A stretch of 64,000 nucleotides of DNA from Halomonas sp. (GCF_017515565.1 NZ_JAFWFN010000061.1:1-64000), one strand, 5' to 3'. Positions 34,995 through 44,818 are shown, numbered from the stretch's first letter. The notes: generated by a model from the letters alone, not told the origin. Translations and numbers: made by a program.

Positions 34995-37520
34995 TTAGCC
35001 CCCTACCACACGGGGCAGAACAGCAAGCGCCCCTACTAACACCCAGAAGGTCACCACGTTATAGCGCCATAGCTGTACCACCACCGCAGGCTCAAAAGGC
35101 GCATGAACACCCACGTAGCCATAACCCACGCGTAACCCTTGCATCACGGTAAGAATAACCGCTAAGCCGCCGTGAAACAGGGCGTAGATAAGACCGACCA
35201 ACATGATCGCATCGTGGGTGGTTTGGGTTGGCGATAGGTCGGCGCCATACAGCGCCCAACCGGTTAACGCTACCTGCAAGGCACCTAGTGCGCCTGCCAG
35301 GTAAAAGCCTGTGCCCAAACCAGCATCACGCTTCTGGCGAAGCCCGCGTATTAGTTTTGCAATCACGCCATAGCCCGCCAGCACTGCAATACCAGCGCCA
35401 GCCAAAATACTTAATGAGAGCGGCGGCACCGCAGGCATGCTCCACTCAGGCGACACTGTCCAGAGATAAAACCAGCCAAATAAATAGGAGAGGAAAAAGG
35501 AGCCGTTGGCAATCAAAAATATGGCCATCGCCCAGACCCCAGGCCCATCCATAGTGCGTGAGTGAAGCGGCGGGTCGCCTGGCGCCACATCCGCTTCTGG
35601 CGCGGCGCTGGGGTGCGCGCCGTTTTCCCACGACCAGCGCAGCAGAAACACACCCGCAATCAACACAAAGATACCTGCTAACGCGTACACGCGGACTAAG
35701 AGACTGATACACACCACCGCCAGTGCTGCTGCTGCAAACAGCGGCCACCAAGAGTTGCCCGGCAGATGAATAATTTCACGCACTTTGCCCGTAATGGGGT
35801 CGGTACCCCACATTTCCCGCCGACCATGAGAAGCAACCGCCAGAGAGTGTTTACCTTCGGCCATGGTGTAGGGAAGGTTCGGGTCATCCCAAAGGGGGTG
35901 CCGCGTCTCAATGTTCGGCAAACTCACAAAGTTATAGGCACTCGGTGGCATAGTATTGGCCCACTCAAGGGTGTCGGCATTCCATGGATTATGCTTGGCA
36001 GGTTTACCAAAACGGAAGTGCAGCGCGATATCCAACAGCACCATGGCAATACCTGCCGACATAACAAAGCTACTAACCGACGAGAGCAGGTTATAGATAT
36101 CCCATCCCATTCCCGTATCGTAGGTATAAATACGGCGCGGCATGCCCAGTAGCCCTGTCCAGTGCATGATCAGGAAAGTACCGTTGAACCCTAGGAATGT
36201 GAGCCAGAACCCCCAGCGGCCTAAATTTTCCGATGGCATACGCCCAGAAAATAGCGGCAGCCAGTAATAAAGCCCAGCAATTAACGGGAAGAACATGCCC
36301 CCCACTAGAACGTAGTGCATGTGGGCGACCACAAAGTGGGTATCGTGCACCTGCCAGTTAAACGGAACCAACGCCAGCATAACGCCCGTCAAACCACCGC
36401 AGACGAAGATAATCAAGAAGCCCATTACCCAGAGCATCGGCAGTTTCATTTTGGGTTTGCCTAACCACAGCGTCGCCAGCCAAACAAATACTTGAATTGC
36501 TGTGGGCACCGCCACCAGCATACTGGCGGCCGAGAAAAATGCCTGGGCAAGCTGGGGTATGCCCACGGTGAACATGTGATGCACCCATAACCCGAAGCTA
36601 ATAAACCCCGTCACGATAATCGCGAATACCACCCAGCCATAGCCAACAATCGGCCGCCCGGCAAATACCGGGATGAGCGTGGAAACAATGCCCGCCGCCG
36701 GCAGGAAGATGATGTAGACCTCAGGGTGACCAAACAGCCAGAACAGGTGTTGCCATAAGATAGGATCACCGCCGGCCGCCACTTCAAAAAATGGCATGCC
36801 CACGGCACGCTCAAGCTCAAGCAGCACACTGGCTAAGATTAGCGGTGGAAAGCCCACCACAATCATTAACGCCATCGCGAGGATATACCAAGCAAATAGC
36901 GGCATTTTGTGCAGCGCCATCCCCTGGGTTCGGGTACGCAAGATAGAAACGACAATTTCAACCCCTGCCGATAGCGCAGAGATCTCTACAAAGGTGATGC
37001 CCAGCAGCCAGAAGTCTGATCCTAAGCCGGGGGAAAACTCGCTGCTGCTCAACGGGGTATACATAAACCAGCCGCTGGACGGAGCCATCTCCAAAACGAG
37101 GCTAGACATAAGGATGATGCCGCCAAATAAATAGCACCAATAGCCTAACGAGGTCAGCCTTGGGCAGACCAAATCTCGCGCGCCGATCATCTTGGGAATC
37201 ATGTAGATCGCTAGCCCTTCCAGCATGGGGATAGCGAACAGGAACATCATCACCGTGCCATGCATGGTGGTAACTTGGTTATAGATGTCCGGCGACATGA
37301 AGTCTTGATCAGGCATCGCAAGCTGAGTGCGTATCAGCATGGCGAGAATGCCACCAATCAAGAAAAACACCATCCCCGTGACCATAAAACGTAGGCCCAG
37401 GGTAGTGTGGTTGACAATCGTTAGTGATTTGAGCCCTTTGGGATTGCCCCAAATTTCGTGCAGGTCATCGTGTAACTGCTGGGGGTCGTGCTCAATGGCT
37501 TTATCGTTAACTGTGCTCAT
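34995..37520 (-). CDS. ctaD: Cytochrome c oxidase subunit I-III fusion
   Basis: 841 aa protein joining a complete heme-copper oxidase subunit I with a subunit III-like C-terminal part. The catalytic core shows MHGTVMMFLF (low-spin heme His), FGHPEVYIIFLP (CuB His and cross-linked Tyr, with the Glu of A-type oxidases), WVHHMFTVG (CuB His pair) and HDTHFVVAHMHYVL (heme ligands). The region after about residue 560 has WWPLFAAAALAV and later helices (NGSFFLSYLFGWFYLW; YALFHGGLAVILTVM) resembling subunit III. ATG 37520 overlaps the subunit II stop (ATGA). The fusion is known in caa3-type oxidases. Confidence 0.93.
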   Translation of the reverse strand: MSTVNDKAIEHDPQQLHDDLHEIWGNPKGLKSLTIVNHTTLGLRFMVTGMVFFLIGGILAMLIRTQLAMPDQDFMSPDIYNQVTTMHGTVMMFLFAIPMLEGLAIYMIPKMIGARDLVCPRLTSLGYWCYLFGGIILMSSLVLEMAPSSGWFMYTPLSSSEFSPGLGSDFWLLGITFVEISALSAGVEIVVSILRTRTQGMALHKMPLFAWYILAMALMIVVGFPPLILASVLLELERAVGMPFFEVAAGGDPILWQHLFWLFGHPEVYIIFLPAAGIVSTLIPVFAGRPIVGYGWVVFAIIVTGFISFGLWVHHMFTVGIPQLAQAFFSAASMLVAVPTAIQVFVWLATLWLGKPKMKLPMLWVMGFLIIFVCGGLTGVMLALVPFNWQVHDTHFVVAHMHYVLVGGMFFPLIAGLYYWLPLFSGRMPSENLGRWGFWLTFLGFNGTFLIMHWTGLLGMPRRIYTYDTGMGWDIYNLLSSVSSFVMSAGIAMVLLDIALHFRFGKPAKHNPWNADTLEWANTMPPSAYNFVSLPNIETRHPLWDDPNLPYTMAEGKHSLAVASHGRREMWGTDPITGKVREIIHLPGNSWWPLFAAAALAVVCISLLVRVYALAGIFVLIAGVFLLRWSWENGAHPSAAPEADVAPGDPPLHSRTMDGPGVWAMAIFLIANGSFFLSYLFGWFYLWTVSPEWSMPAVPPLSLSILAGAGIAVLAGYGVIAKLIRGLRQKRDAGLGTGFYLAGALGALQVALTGWALYGADLSPTQTTHDAIMLVGLIYALFHGGLAVILTVMQGLRVGYGYVGVHAPFEPAVVVQLWRYNVVTFWVLVGALAVLPRVVGG

Positions 37521-38578
37521 GGGCTCAAGGTCTCCAGCCAAGCACCCAGGGCATCCAAGGTGTCCGTTTCAATATCATCGTGGGATGGCATTCTATTCCC
37601 AGGCTTTAGCGACTGGTGATATTTTAGCCACCGGCTCACAGCGCCCTCCTCCATGGCCATGACGCCCGCCCCCACCGTCGCGCGGCTACCCATATCCGAT
37701 AAGTTCGGCCCTGTAGTACCACTACTGATGCCAGCTACCTGATGGCAGCTGGCACAATGGGTCATAAAAGCATCGCGCGCGTCATCGTGGCTAGCGTCGG
37801 CGGTGGCCACCGCACCAAGCTGCTCTTCTTGGCGCTCCGCTAACCAGGCGTCGTACTCCTCTCTAGGAAGCGCCTCAACGAAAAGGTGCATGTGCGCATG
37901 GCCAACGCCACAAAACTCCGCACACTGGGCGCCAAAAACAGCGGGGATATCGGCTTCTAGACGGATTCTATTCACCCTACCGGGGATCATGTCCACCTTG
38001 CCACCCAGGCGCGGTATCCAGAAGGCGTGAATCACGTCCGCACCGGTCACATGGAAATCAACCGGCTCGCCCACGGGCATGACCAGATGGTTCGCGGTTA
38101 CCACCTCCCCACCTTCAGCGTTGGGATAGCGCACTTCGAACCACCACTGGTGACCAATCACTTCAATGACTTCGGCTGAATCGTCAATCGCCAGCATGCG
38201 CTGCCCGGCAGGTACGCCAAACGCCAACAGTGCGATAATGCTGGTCACGGGCAGCACGATGCCACCGCCTAGAATCCAACGGCGAGCAATGCGCCGCTCC
38301 TGAACCGGGGTGCGCGTTACCTCCCGGGGCCTGAAAGCGTACAGCCATAGCGCCGTCACGGCGACAAGCACAACCGTTCCGAAACTCAGCATGATCCACC
38401 AAATCAGCGTCACATCACGTGCAGCTTGCCCAGCGGGGTCTAGAATAGATTTATCGCCTGCACAACCAGCGGTTAAGCCAGCAGCGGCAAGCATTGTCAC
38501 TAACGCTATTTGGTTGACCCGTTGGCGCGATACGCGTTGAATATTCCGTGAGGCCGTGTAGCAGTTGCGTTCCCTCAT
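37517..38578 (-). CDS. ctaC: caa3-type cytochrome c oxidase subunit II with heme c
   Basis: 353 aa. A lipoprotein-like signal ends in GLTAGC. Two membrane helices follow, then the CuA domain with HAFWIP and CAEFCGVGHAHMHL (two Cys, two His, Met and the bridging Glu). A fused C-terminal cytochrome c domain has CASCH for heme attachment and a distal Met in NRMPSHDD. This makes it the electron-entry subunit of a caa3 oxidase. The preceding base run AGGGAAA fits the ATG at 38578. It is followed immediately by the subunit I-III gene. Confidence 0.94.
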   Translation of the reverse strand: MRERNCYTASRNIQRVSRQRVNQIALVTMLAAAGLTAGCAGDKSILDPAGQAARDVTLIWWIMLSFGTVVLVAVTALWLYAFRPREVTRTPVQERRIARRWILGGGIVLPVTSIIALLAFGVPAGQRMLAIDDSAEVIEVIGHQWWFEVRYPNAEGGEVVTANHLVMPVGEPVDFHVTGADVIHAFWIPRLGGKVDMIPGRVNRIRLEADIPAVFGAQCAEFCGVGHAHMHLFVEALPREEYDAWLAERQEEQLGAVATADASHDDARDAFMTHCASCHQVAGISSGTTGPNLSDMGSRATVGAGVMAMEEGAVSRWLKYHQSLKPGNRMPSHDDIETDTLDALGAWLETLSP

Positions 38579-38614
38579 TTGCTATTTCCCTTTGTCTGCC
38601 CACAGGAAGTGACC

Positions 38615-39073
38615 ATGGCACCAACTCCCCAACGATCGATAAAAAGCCGAGCTTCTCTGGCTGGCCACCCATTGCATCCCGTAATGATCCACTTTCCTGT
38701 AGCCGCCTTGATGGCCCTGGTAGCAAGCGACCTGGCTTACTGGTACACCAACGACCCCTTTTGGCTGCGTAGCGGCCTTTGGCTGGCGGGCGTAGGCGCT
38801 TTTGGTGGCTGGATAGCGTCTGTCGCAGGGATCATTGACCTGGTAACCGTTGCCCGTATCCGCCGACTTATCACTGGCTGGAGCCATGCGATTGTGGCCG
38901 TTGTAATGCTCTCGCTGGCATCGTTTAACTGGCTGCTGCGACTTAATGAACCCAGTGCCATTCTGCCCTGGGGTCTGGCTGTATCGCTGCTCACCGGCGC
39001 ACTTATTGCGCTGGCTGGCTGGCTGGGAGGCCAACTGGTGTACGAGCACGCAGTGGGCGTGGATGTTGATTAG
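38615..39073 (+). CDS. DUF2231 membrane protein
   Basis: About 152 aa, mostly hydrophobic, with the DUF2231 opening AGHPLHPVMIHFPVAALMALVASD, read here as HPLHPVMIHFPVA, followed by three more membrane helices. The conserved His residues near the first helix suggest heme or metal contact, though function is unknown. I start at ATG 38615 (AGGAAGTG upstream). It is divergent from the oxidase subunit II gene by 36 bases, so it may share regulation with the oxidase. Proteins of this kind often lie near respiratory genes. Confidence 0.82.
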   Translation: MAPTPQRSIKSRASLAGHPLHPVMIHFPVAALMALVASDLAYWYTNDPFWLRSGLWLAGVGAFGGWIASVAGIIDLVTVARIRRLITGWSHAIVAVVMLSLASFNWLLRLNEPSAILPWGLAVSLLTGALIALAGWLGGQLVYEHAVGVDVD

Positions 39074-39109
39074 CAGCGAGGAAGGCACGCTAGGGCTTTT
39101 CATAAACAC

Positions 39110-39535
39110 TTAGCTCCAGTCCAAGGGCTTAGCCAACACAAACCCCAGTACCGCTAAAATACCCGCCACCGCTAGCAGCAATGCAAGCAGTGTGGCGGGT
39201 TTCACACCTTTATGGATTCCCAGCTCCAAACGTAAAATTAGCCAGCCAAAACAGCCGTGGGCAGCCACCATAGCCACCACAGCACCAAGTTTTAGAATTA
39301 ACCAGCCGCCCAACAACCCATGCAACAGAAATAGCAGCGTGCCCGAAGCAATCGCTGCAAGTGCTGCTGGCGTAGCCACCGAATTGTAGAAAAACCGCGG
39401 CATCGGCGGAGCGCCTTGGGCAAAGCCAGCATCTTTACGAAGCTGAAGAGCCTGGCTAAGCAGCGCCGGCAAATACAGAAGTGAGCCGCACCAGATAACC
39501 AGCGCGGCAATGTGAAGCAGTTTTAGCCAGGGCAT
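39110..39535 (-). CDS. CopD/HemJ-like membrane protein
   Basis: 141 aa with four membrane helices. The start MPWLKLLHIAALVIWCGSLL resembles CopD-domain and HemJ-like proteins, including the conserved His in the first helix and AAHGCFGWLILRLE later. I use ATG 39535 (AAGGAAG upstream) rather than the ATG eight codons earlier. It points towards the DUF2231 gene, tail to tail. Copper-related or heme-related roles are both possible. The neighbourhood of an oxidase and a copper ATPase favours metal or heme handling, but this is inference. Confidence 0.7.
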   Translation of the reverse strand: MPWLKLLHIAALVIWCGSLLYLPALLSQALQLRKDAGFAQGAPPMPRFFYNSVATPAALAAIASGTLLFLLHGLLGGWLILKLGAVVAMVAAHGCFGWLILRLELGIHKGVKPATLLALLLAVAGILAVLGFVLAKPLDWS

Positions 39536-39616
39536 TGCGGCTTCCTTGCGTTGCATTGGGCAGGGGTATTTTCACACCATTAACCTTAGTCAACCTAAGC
39601 CACTCTGGCTAGCCGT

Positions 39617-40498
39617 TTAACGCACCGTAATTTCGTAACCTGTGAATTTCCGGAGATTAATAACGCCTGTATCAAATATTAAATACTGCCCTTTTACCCC
39701 CTGCAGCACACCTTCAACCCGAGGATTTTTATCAAAATTATGCGAGACTACCTTGCGGGGGAAGGTGTCGACGGGGTAATGAAAGTGCAGCGGCTTTTCA
39801 TCCAACGTGCGAATGGCATCGGCACCGTGAATCTCACGCAGTTGGGTTAACCCATCAGCCAGCTGTTGAAAAAGCTGGTCGCGCTCTGCGGCTAAATCTA
39901 GCGTCTCCACTTCACCCTTTAGCATCGCGCGCCAGTTAGTGCGATCCGCCACCCGCTCTTTAAACAGCATTTCGACAAGGCCAGACTGTTGACGCGTATC
40001 TACTTCCAGTATGGGTAGCGCTTGAATGGCGCCCTGATCTAACCAGCGGGTGGGCATTTGAGTTTTTCGGGTAATACCCACCTTTAGCCCTGATGAGTTT
40101 GCTAAATAGACAATATGCGGCTGAAAACAGTGCTTTTCACCCCACTCGGGCTCACGGCAAGTGCCTAGGTGATAGTGGCAGGTTTCCGGCTTCATAATGC
40201 ACGTATCGCACTGCGCCAAGCGTTTAAAGCAGGGGTAGCAGTGACCTTGGGCAAAGCTTTTTTTAGTCGCCCGACCACAGTGAGTACAGGCGATGGCGCC
40301 GCTCCAGGTAAGGCTGAGCCGCTCCCCAATACACGCATTGAGCAAAAGACGCTGCTCGCCTGCCCTCAGGTGATAAACCACTGAATCGTCAGGGCTAGCA
40401 GGCAGTGTCGCTGCCATTTTAGTTAAGCAACCCTGGGCAGTGGGTGATTGAGCAATCAGTGACGGGGAAGAGAACAGACCGTCAGTCACGCGTGGCAT
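39617..40498 (-). CDS. DUF2797 zinc-ribbon protein
   Basis: 293 aa. An N-terminal cysteine-rich part has CTHCGRATKKSFAQGHCYPC, CDTCIMKPETCHY and later C..H pairs, likely binding zinc. A central part with IVYLANSSGLKVGITRK and RWLDQGA resembles GIY-YIG-like folds, then KVVSHNFDKNP and a C-terminal GQYLIFDTGVINLRKFTGYEI. Family function is unknown. The gene overlaps the upstream YeaC-like gene by 17 bases. The start is uncertain: ATG at 40498 has no strong ribosome binding site, and an ATG 27 codons later is also possible. Confidence 0.8.
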   Translation of the reverse strand: MPRVTDGLFSSPSLIAQSPTAQGCLTKMAATLPASPDDSVVYHLRAGEQRLLLNACIGERLSLTWSGAIACTHCGRATKKSFAQGHCYPCFKRLAQCDTCIMKPETCHYHLGTCREPEWGEKHCFQPHIVYLANSSGLKVGITRKTQMPTRWLDQGAIQALPILEVDTRQQSGLVEMLFKERVADRTNWRAMLKGEVETLDLAAERDQLFQQLADGLTQLREIHGADAIRTLDEKPLHFHYPVDTFPRKVVSHNFDKNPRVEGVLQGVKGQYLIFDTGVINLRKFTGYEITVR

Positions 40499-40766
40499 CC
40501 CGGGCTAGACCTGCCATTTCAGGGGTAACCCCAGCGCCCGTAGCACCCGCCCCGCAGGTTCGGCGCTCAAGGTAGCCGACACGGTTCTCTTCGGGCACAC
40601 TGTTTTCAACCTCAAAACGCATTACTGCTTCTAAGCAAAGCTCTGTCTGTTCTGGCGTTAGGCGACGGCCATCGGGCCATTTACGCAGCGAAACCGCTTG
40701 TTTAAGGCTCTCATAAATTGCGGGGGTCATTTGGTTGATCATACGATCAAAAGTCATATCGCTCAT
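40482..40766 (-). CDS. YeaC-like DUF1315 protein
   Basis: 94 aa. It carries the DUF1315 pattern: MTPAIYESLKQAVSLRKWPDGRRLTPEQTELCLEAVMRFE, abbreviated here as LRKWPDGR and EQTELCLEAVMRFE, and ends with a divergent tail after ENRVGYLERR. Its function is not known. GAGGAG lies six bases before the ATG. It starts 15 bases after the rhomboid gene and overlaps the DUF2797 gene, so the three form one unit. Confidence 0.85.
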   Translation of the reverse strand: MSDMTFDRMINQMTPAIYESLKQAVSLRKWPDGRRLTPEQTELCLEAVMRFEVENSVPEENRVGYLERRTCGAGATGAGVTPEMAGLARDATRD

Positions 40767-40780
40767 CGCAAGCTCCTCGC

Positions 40781-41629
40781 TCAGCGTTTTCTTCGTTTGG
40801 ATGAATAATACCAGCCTGACACCAGCCCCACGAGCAGTCCACCCAAGTGCGCTTCATTGGCCACATTGCCAAAACCTACGCTTCCCGCGACATCCATCAT
40901 GGTGAACACCATCCAACCCAGCATAAACACCACAAGCATTTGCGGCACAAAAAAGCCGCTGCGCGGCACACGGCGGGACATCAGCCATACATGGGCAAGC
41001 AGTGCGTAAACAACGCCGGACATACCGCCAAACAGAACAGTGCCGGTAACATATTGGGCTAAATTGGCTCCAATACCAGCCACCAGCAACAGCAGTAACA
41101 TCGTGCGGCTACCTTGAAGCTGTTCAATTTGGCGGCCGAAGTACCACACCCACATTAGATTGAATATCAGGTGCATCCAGCCGAAATGCAAAAACGCAGG
41201 CGACAATATCCGCCAAACTTGTCCGGAGGCGAGCGTATCACCCAGAGAGCCGTACACCAGTTGCCCGCCGGATACGCCCACCGGCACGATGGTAAGCGCC
41301 ACAATCAGCAGGTCACCAAAAACGCCGGTTAACGCAAAGATGAACACGCTGATACCGATCATCAAGGCGGTGACAGGTAACTGGCGGATTATCGCAAAAA
41401 TATTGCGTGACGCGGGTGGACGGGCTTTGGGGGCATCAACAATTAGCGTTTCTCCCCGCTCCCAACGCGCTACTAGCCTCGTTAACTCCGTGTGCTGGCG
41501 TGGGTCTGCTACCCAGAGCAGCTGTCCATCGGCTTCATCAGTAATGCGGTGCCCAATGCGGTAGTGCCACAATGCCATACGCAGCTCGCTTGTATCTGCA
41601 CCTAAGGGTAAAAGCGTTACTGGATGCAT
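40781..41629 (-). CDS. Rhomboid family intramembrane serine protease
   Basis: 282 aa from ATG 41629 (AAGGAAG upstream; the open frame continues 21 codons earlier). A soluble N-terminal part of about 80 residues precedes six or seven membrane helices. The catalytic Ser lies in GGMSGVVYAL and the His in NEAHLGGLLVGL, with WRILSPAFLHFGWMHLIFN as the conserved HxxxN region. It cleaves membrane proteins within the bilayer; its substrate is not indicated by neighbours. It is GlpG-like in size but lacks clear GlpG synteny. Confidence 0.9.
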   Translation of the reverse strand: MHPVTLLPLGADTSELRMALWHYRIGHRITDEADGQLLWVADPRQHTELTRLVARWERGETLIVDAPKARPPASRNIFAIIRQLPVTALMIGISVFIFALTGVFGDLLIVALTIVPVGVSGGQLVYGSLGDTLASGQVWRILSPAFLHFGWMHLIFNLMWVWYFGRQIEQLQGSRTMLLLLLVAGIGANLAQYVTGTVLFGGMSGVVYALLAHVWLMSRRVPRSGFFVPQMLVVFMLGWMVFTMMDVAGSVGFGNVANEAHLGGLLVGLVSGWYYSSKRRKR

Positions 41630-41693
41630 GGCGACTTCCTTATTTGCATTTAGGTATTCCCAGCGTCTGCAATCGGTTTGGCCAGCGTACAAA

Positions 41694-41722
41694 CAAAAAA
41701 AACCGGCGGAGGGGGCCGCCGG
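41694..41722 (-). terminator. Intrinsic terminator after phosphoesterase gene
   Basis: On the minus strand CCGGCGG (41722-41716) and CCGCCGG (41709-41703) form a 7-bp GC stem with a 6-base loop, followed by a run of eight T (41702-41694, one interruption beyond). It ends the nadK-phosphoesterase transcript before the rhomboid gene, which must then have its own promoter in the 64 bases beyond. Confidence 0.9.
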
Positions 41723-41834
41723 GTAAAAAGCAAGGGATCATTCAAGGGAACACTTACTCTGATAGCCGGCAACAGGGTTAGTTCAGCAGTTTTGCAAAAA
41801 ATATGTAACCATATGTATATTTTATTATCTTTAC

Positions 41835-42821
41835 TTAATCAAAATCGATTTCCCACGGTTTAGGCAGCGCCCGCTCCTCCTTAGGCACTTGAATCCAAAC
41901 GAAATGATCGGCGTTCAACGTTTCTTCACCACTCCAACGATAAGCCACTAATCGCCCATATTTTACTGCACTATAATCCAGGCAGGCGATGTTATTAGTG
42001 GGCAGCGCTGGAATTCCCTCGCACCAATAGTGGCCAATAAACAGTGGCGGCTTTTCAGGCCCGTAGTAACTAAGACGCTTCCGCTCTTGGGGCGTTAGGC
42101 TTCGAGACTCCAAGTTTCCGGGTAGATTATCGGGTTGAAAAACCACGTCCCCCCACTGCTGAGGGTTAGCTGACCAAAAGTGCGCGCGAAAACTCTGCCG
42201 AGTGAACCCATCTCCCGAGTGTATGGCCACGCCCGGAGGTAGCGGTATATGAGTGCCACGAGTCAACCGATCCAGTATCCGAAACGCTTGGGTGGAAGGG
42301 TCGGTGGATTCAACTAAGAAGCGGCTGTCCATTCGGGCATCCGGGGCACGCGCTGTTAGTTGGCTAATTAGCTCGTCATCCCAGCAGGCATGTACAACAC
42401 GAATACCGTCTAGCTCTAAAAATAGAGGTATCGTTTTGAACCACGCCAACGTGTCTTCCCACTCGTTGGTGTAGTCCCTATATTGGGCCAGGGTGTCTTC
42501 AATAATTCGGTTATGCCGTGGCGTGTGCTCGCGCAGCCAGCGCCGGTTACTCCCCGGCGGAGCCGGATGTGTGTAGGCCAGAGCGTTGTATTCGTGATTA
42601 CCCATCACGATGTGTGCCTCGCCCTCCTCAACCATCCGCCGAGCAATGGTCACCGCTAGACGAATACGCGGGCCGCGATCAATCAAATCACCCAGGAAAA
42701 TAACTTTTCTGCGCGGGTGGCGGTATACCCCGCCGCGCTGGTGATAGCCTAGCTTTTCTAGCAAGGCCGCCAGTGTGGCGCCACAGCCATGCACATCACC
42801 AATTAAATCGTAACCCTCCAT
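41835..42821 (-). CDS. Metallophosphoesterase (ApaH/PrpE-like)
   Basis: 328 aa calcineurin-like phosphoesterase. The metal-binding motifs are GDVHGCGATL, IFLGDLIDRGPR and MGNHEYNAL, with later His residues in VVHACWDD and FIGHYW. Family members hydrolyse phosphoproteins, cyclic or dinucleotide phosphates. It is longer than ApaH (about 280 aa), so I do not name the substrate. A TTG at 42827 extends the frame, but ATG 42821 has AGGGGA upstream. It begins two bases after the NAD kinase stop, forming an operon. Confidence 0.85.
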   Translation of the reverse strand: MEGYDLIGDVHGCGATLAALLEKLGYHQRGGVYRHPRRKVIFLGDLIDRGPRIRLAVTIARRMVEEGEAHIVMGNHEYNALAYTHPAPPGSNRRWLREHTPRHNRIIEDTLAQYRDYTNEWEDTLAWFKTIPLFLELDGIRVVHACWDDELISQLTARAPDARMDSRFLVESTDPSTQAFRILDRLTRGTHIPLPPGVAIHSGDGFTRQSFRAHFWSANPQQWGDVVFQPDNLPGNLESRSLTPQERKRLSYYGPEKPPLFIGHYWCEGIPALPTNNIACLDYSAVKYGRLVAYRWSGEETLNADHFVWIQVPKEERALPKPWEIDFD

Positions 42822-42823
42822 AC

Positions 42824-43756
42824 TCAATCCCCTAACCGATGGCTCCAGCCAAGCTTGCTGCGCAGCACTTCATAAAAGTTGTGTCCAATGGGATGCACCA
42901 ACTGAACACGCTCAGGCTTACGCTTAATCACTAATACATCATCAGGCTTAGCCACTGCACGGGTTTGTCCGTCGCAACTAATATGGGGGTAGGAGTGATT
43001 AGTTTCCCCAATGTGAATGCGTATTTCACTGGCAGCATCAATTACAATGGGGCGGCTTGAAAGCGTATGGGGAAACATGGGCACTAGCGTTACCACATCC
43101 AGCTTGGGGTGCATAATCGGCCCGCCGCCAGAAAGTGCATAAGCGGTAGAGCCGGTAGGCGTGGCGATAATCAGGCCGTCACTGCGCTGGCTATAAACAA
43201 ATTGCCCGTCAATAAACAGCTCAAACTCAATCATGCGCACCGCTTTGCCAGGGTGCACCACTACTTCATTAAGCGCATCACCATTCCCCACCGCTACACC
43301 GTTACGGTAGAGCACCGCATCCAACAAGAAGCGCTCTTCAACCTCAAACTCCCCTGCCAGCACTTCTCCTACCCGGGTTTCAAGCTCAGCCGGTGAAATA
43401 TCGGTCAGAAAGCCCAACCGCCCCCGGTTCACGCCTAAAATTAACGTACCACTGCGGCATAGGGTACGGGCAGCGCCTAATAAGCTGCCGTCTCCACCGA
43501 CCACGATTACTAAATCACACAGCTCACCCAACATGCGGCGGCTGGCCTCTGGCTGGCCATGGCCAGGCACAGCCGTGGCTGTACGATCCTCAACCAGCAC
43601 CTTGTAGCCATTGGAAACTAAGTAGTTAACTAGGCGTATTAACGAGTCAACCACCTTATCGCTTCCCAGGCGGCCAATTAAACCAATCGTTTTGAACGGC
43701 TTACCCTCTCGCGCAAGATCCACGGTTGATGTATGTATCGTCGGGGTATTAGGCAT
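42824..43756 (-). CDS. nadK: NAD kinase
   Basis: Makes NADP from NAD and ATP or polyphosphate. The 310 aa protein has VIVVGGDGSLLGAAR (the GGDG loop), GVNRGRLGFLTDI, GDALNEVVVHPG, and DGLIIATPTGSTAYALSGGGPI, split here, all diagnostic of the family. The N-terminal 20 residues are variable. It is cotranscribed with the downstream phosphoesterase. NADPH demand ties loosely to Zwf elsewhere in the window, but no regulatory link is seen. Confidence 0.96.
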   Translation of the reverse strand: MPNTPTIHTSTVDLAREGKPFKTIGLIGRLGSDKVVDSLIRLVNYLVSNGYKVLVEDRTATAVPGHGQPEASRRMLGELCDLVIVVGGDGSLLGAARTLCRSGTLILGVNRGRLGFLTDISPAELETRVGEVLAGEFEVEERFLLDAVLYRNGVAVGNGDALNEVVVHPGKAVRMIEFELFIDGQFVYSQRSDGLIIATPTGSTAYALSGGGPIMHPKLDVVTLVPMFPHTLSSRPIVIDAASEIRIHIGETNHSYPHISCDGQTRAVAKPDDVLVIKRKPERVQLVHPIGHNFYEVLRSKLGWSHRLGD

Positions 43757-43850
43757 GGGCGGCTCTCGCTAGCATCAACCGACATTATGGAGAGTCGGGG
43801 GGTATGGAGCAAATAAGCCGCCCACTAGCGTGCACCTAAAGTGATGGTAA

Positions 43851-44720
43851 TTAGACCGTGGCAGGGGTTCTGCGCTTTAACCACCATTGATTAAGCCACA
43901 GCGAAGCCACCATGATCACCGCACCTAAAATCAGCTTGGTAATATCGGCATCACGATTCCAGATCACGAGGTTGACCACCAAACCTGCAGGCACCAGCGC
44001 ATTGTTCATCACTGCCAGCGTACCGGCATCCACCTTGGTAGCTCCTTGGTTCCAAGCGAAATAACCCACGCCTGAGGCCACTAGGCCTAGCCATGCCAGT
44101 ACTCCCCACTGAACGGAAGTCGTCGGTAAAGCAGCGGTATTACCAAACAGCAGGAAAGCAGGCAGGGCAATCGCCATAGCACCGACAAAGAACCAGCCAA
44201 ACACACTATGCCAAGGCAGCGTTGGCGGAAGATCGGCGGCCAAGCGACGATAACCAACCTGCCCAATGGCAAAACAGAGGTTCGCGCCCTGCACTACTAA
44301 AAATCCTACCCAAAAGCCGCTGTCCACACCGTCGTAGCGGATCACGCCGGCACCCAGCACGGCCAGCACTGCGGTAACGAGATAGATAGGGGTGAAGCGG
44401 CCAAACATAAGATCATCCAGCAGCGCTATGTAGACAGGCGTAAAGATGGTAAATAGCAGTACCTCAGGCACTGACAACAGCAAAAATGACTGATAAAAGA
44501 ACACGTACATAACACCCAACTGCACAGCGCCTAGGGCCATGAGCGCCAAGCGCTGCTTGCCACGAAGCAAACTGGGGCGCAAGAAGGGAAGGAACACCAG
44601 CATAGCCAGAGTCACTCTTACCAAAACAGCGAAATAACTATCTACCTGGCCCGCCAAGTACACACCAATTAATGAGAACGAGAACGCCCAAAGCGCCGTC
44701 ACTCCGACAAGGTAGCCCAT
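43851..44720 (-). CDS. EamA/DMT family transporter
   Basis: 289 aa with about ten membrane helices arranged as two EamA repeats, ending in a basic tail. It starts MGYLVGVTALWAFSFSLIGV, with PEVLLFTIFTPVYIALLDDLMFGR closing the first repeat and AWLGLVASGVGYFAWNQGA in the second. DMT proteins export amino acids or metabolites. The sequence resembles carboxylate/amino acid/amine transporters, but substrate cannot be read. AGAGG precedes the ATG. No operon partner. Confidence 0.85.
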   Translation of the reverse strand: MGYLVGVTALWAFSFSLIGVYLAGQVDSYFAVLVRVTLAMLVFLPFLRPSLLRGKQRLALMALGAVQLGVMYVFFYQSFLLLSVPEVLLFTIFTPVYIALLDDLMFGRFTPIYLVTAVLAVLGAGVIRYDGVDSGFWVGFLVVQGANLCFAIGQVGYRRLAADLPPTLPWHSVFGWFFVGAMAIALPAFLLFGNTAALPTTSVQWGVLAWLGLVASGVGYFAWNQGATKVDAGTLAVMNNALVPAGLVVNLVIWNRDADITKLILGAVIMVASLWLNQWWLKRRTPATV

Positions 44721-44818
44721 TGTAAACCTCTTTATGCATAAAAGTTGACGAAGATTATACGCTTATCCAGCAAGCTGCCAATGGGCTAATCCGGTTTAAC
44801 ACCCTTACGACCCTACTT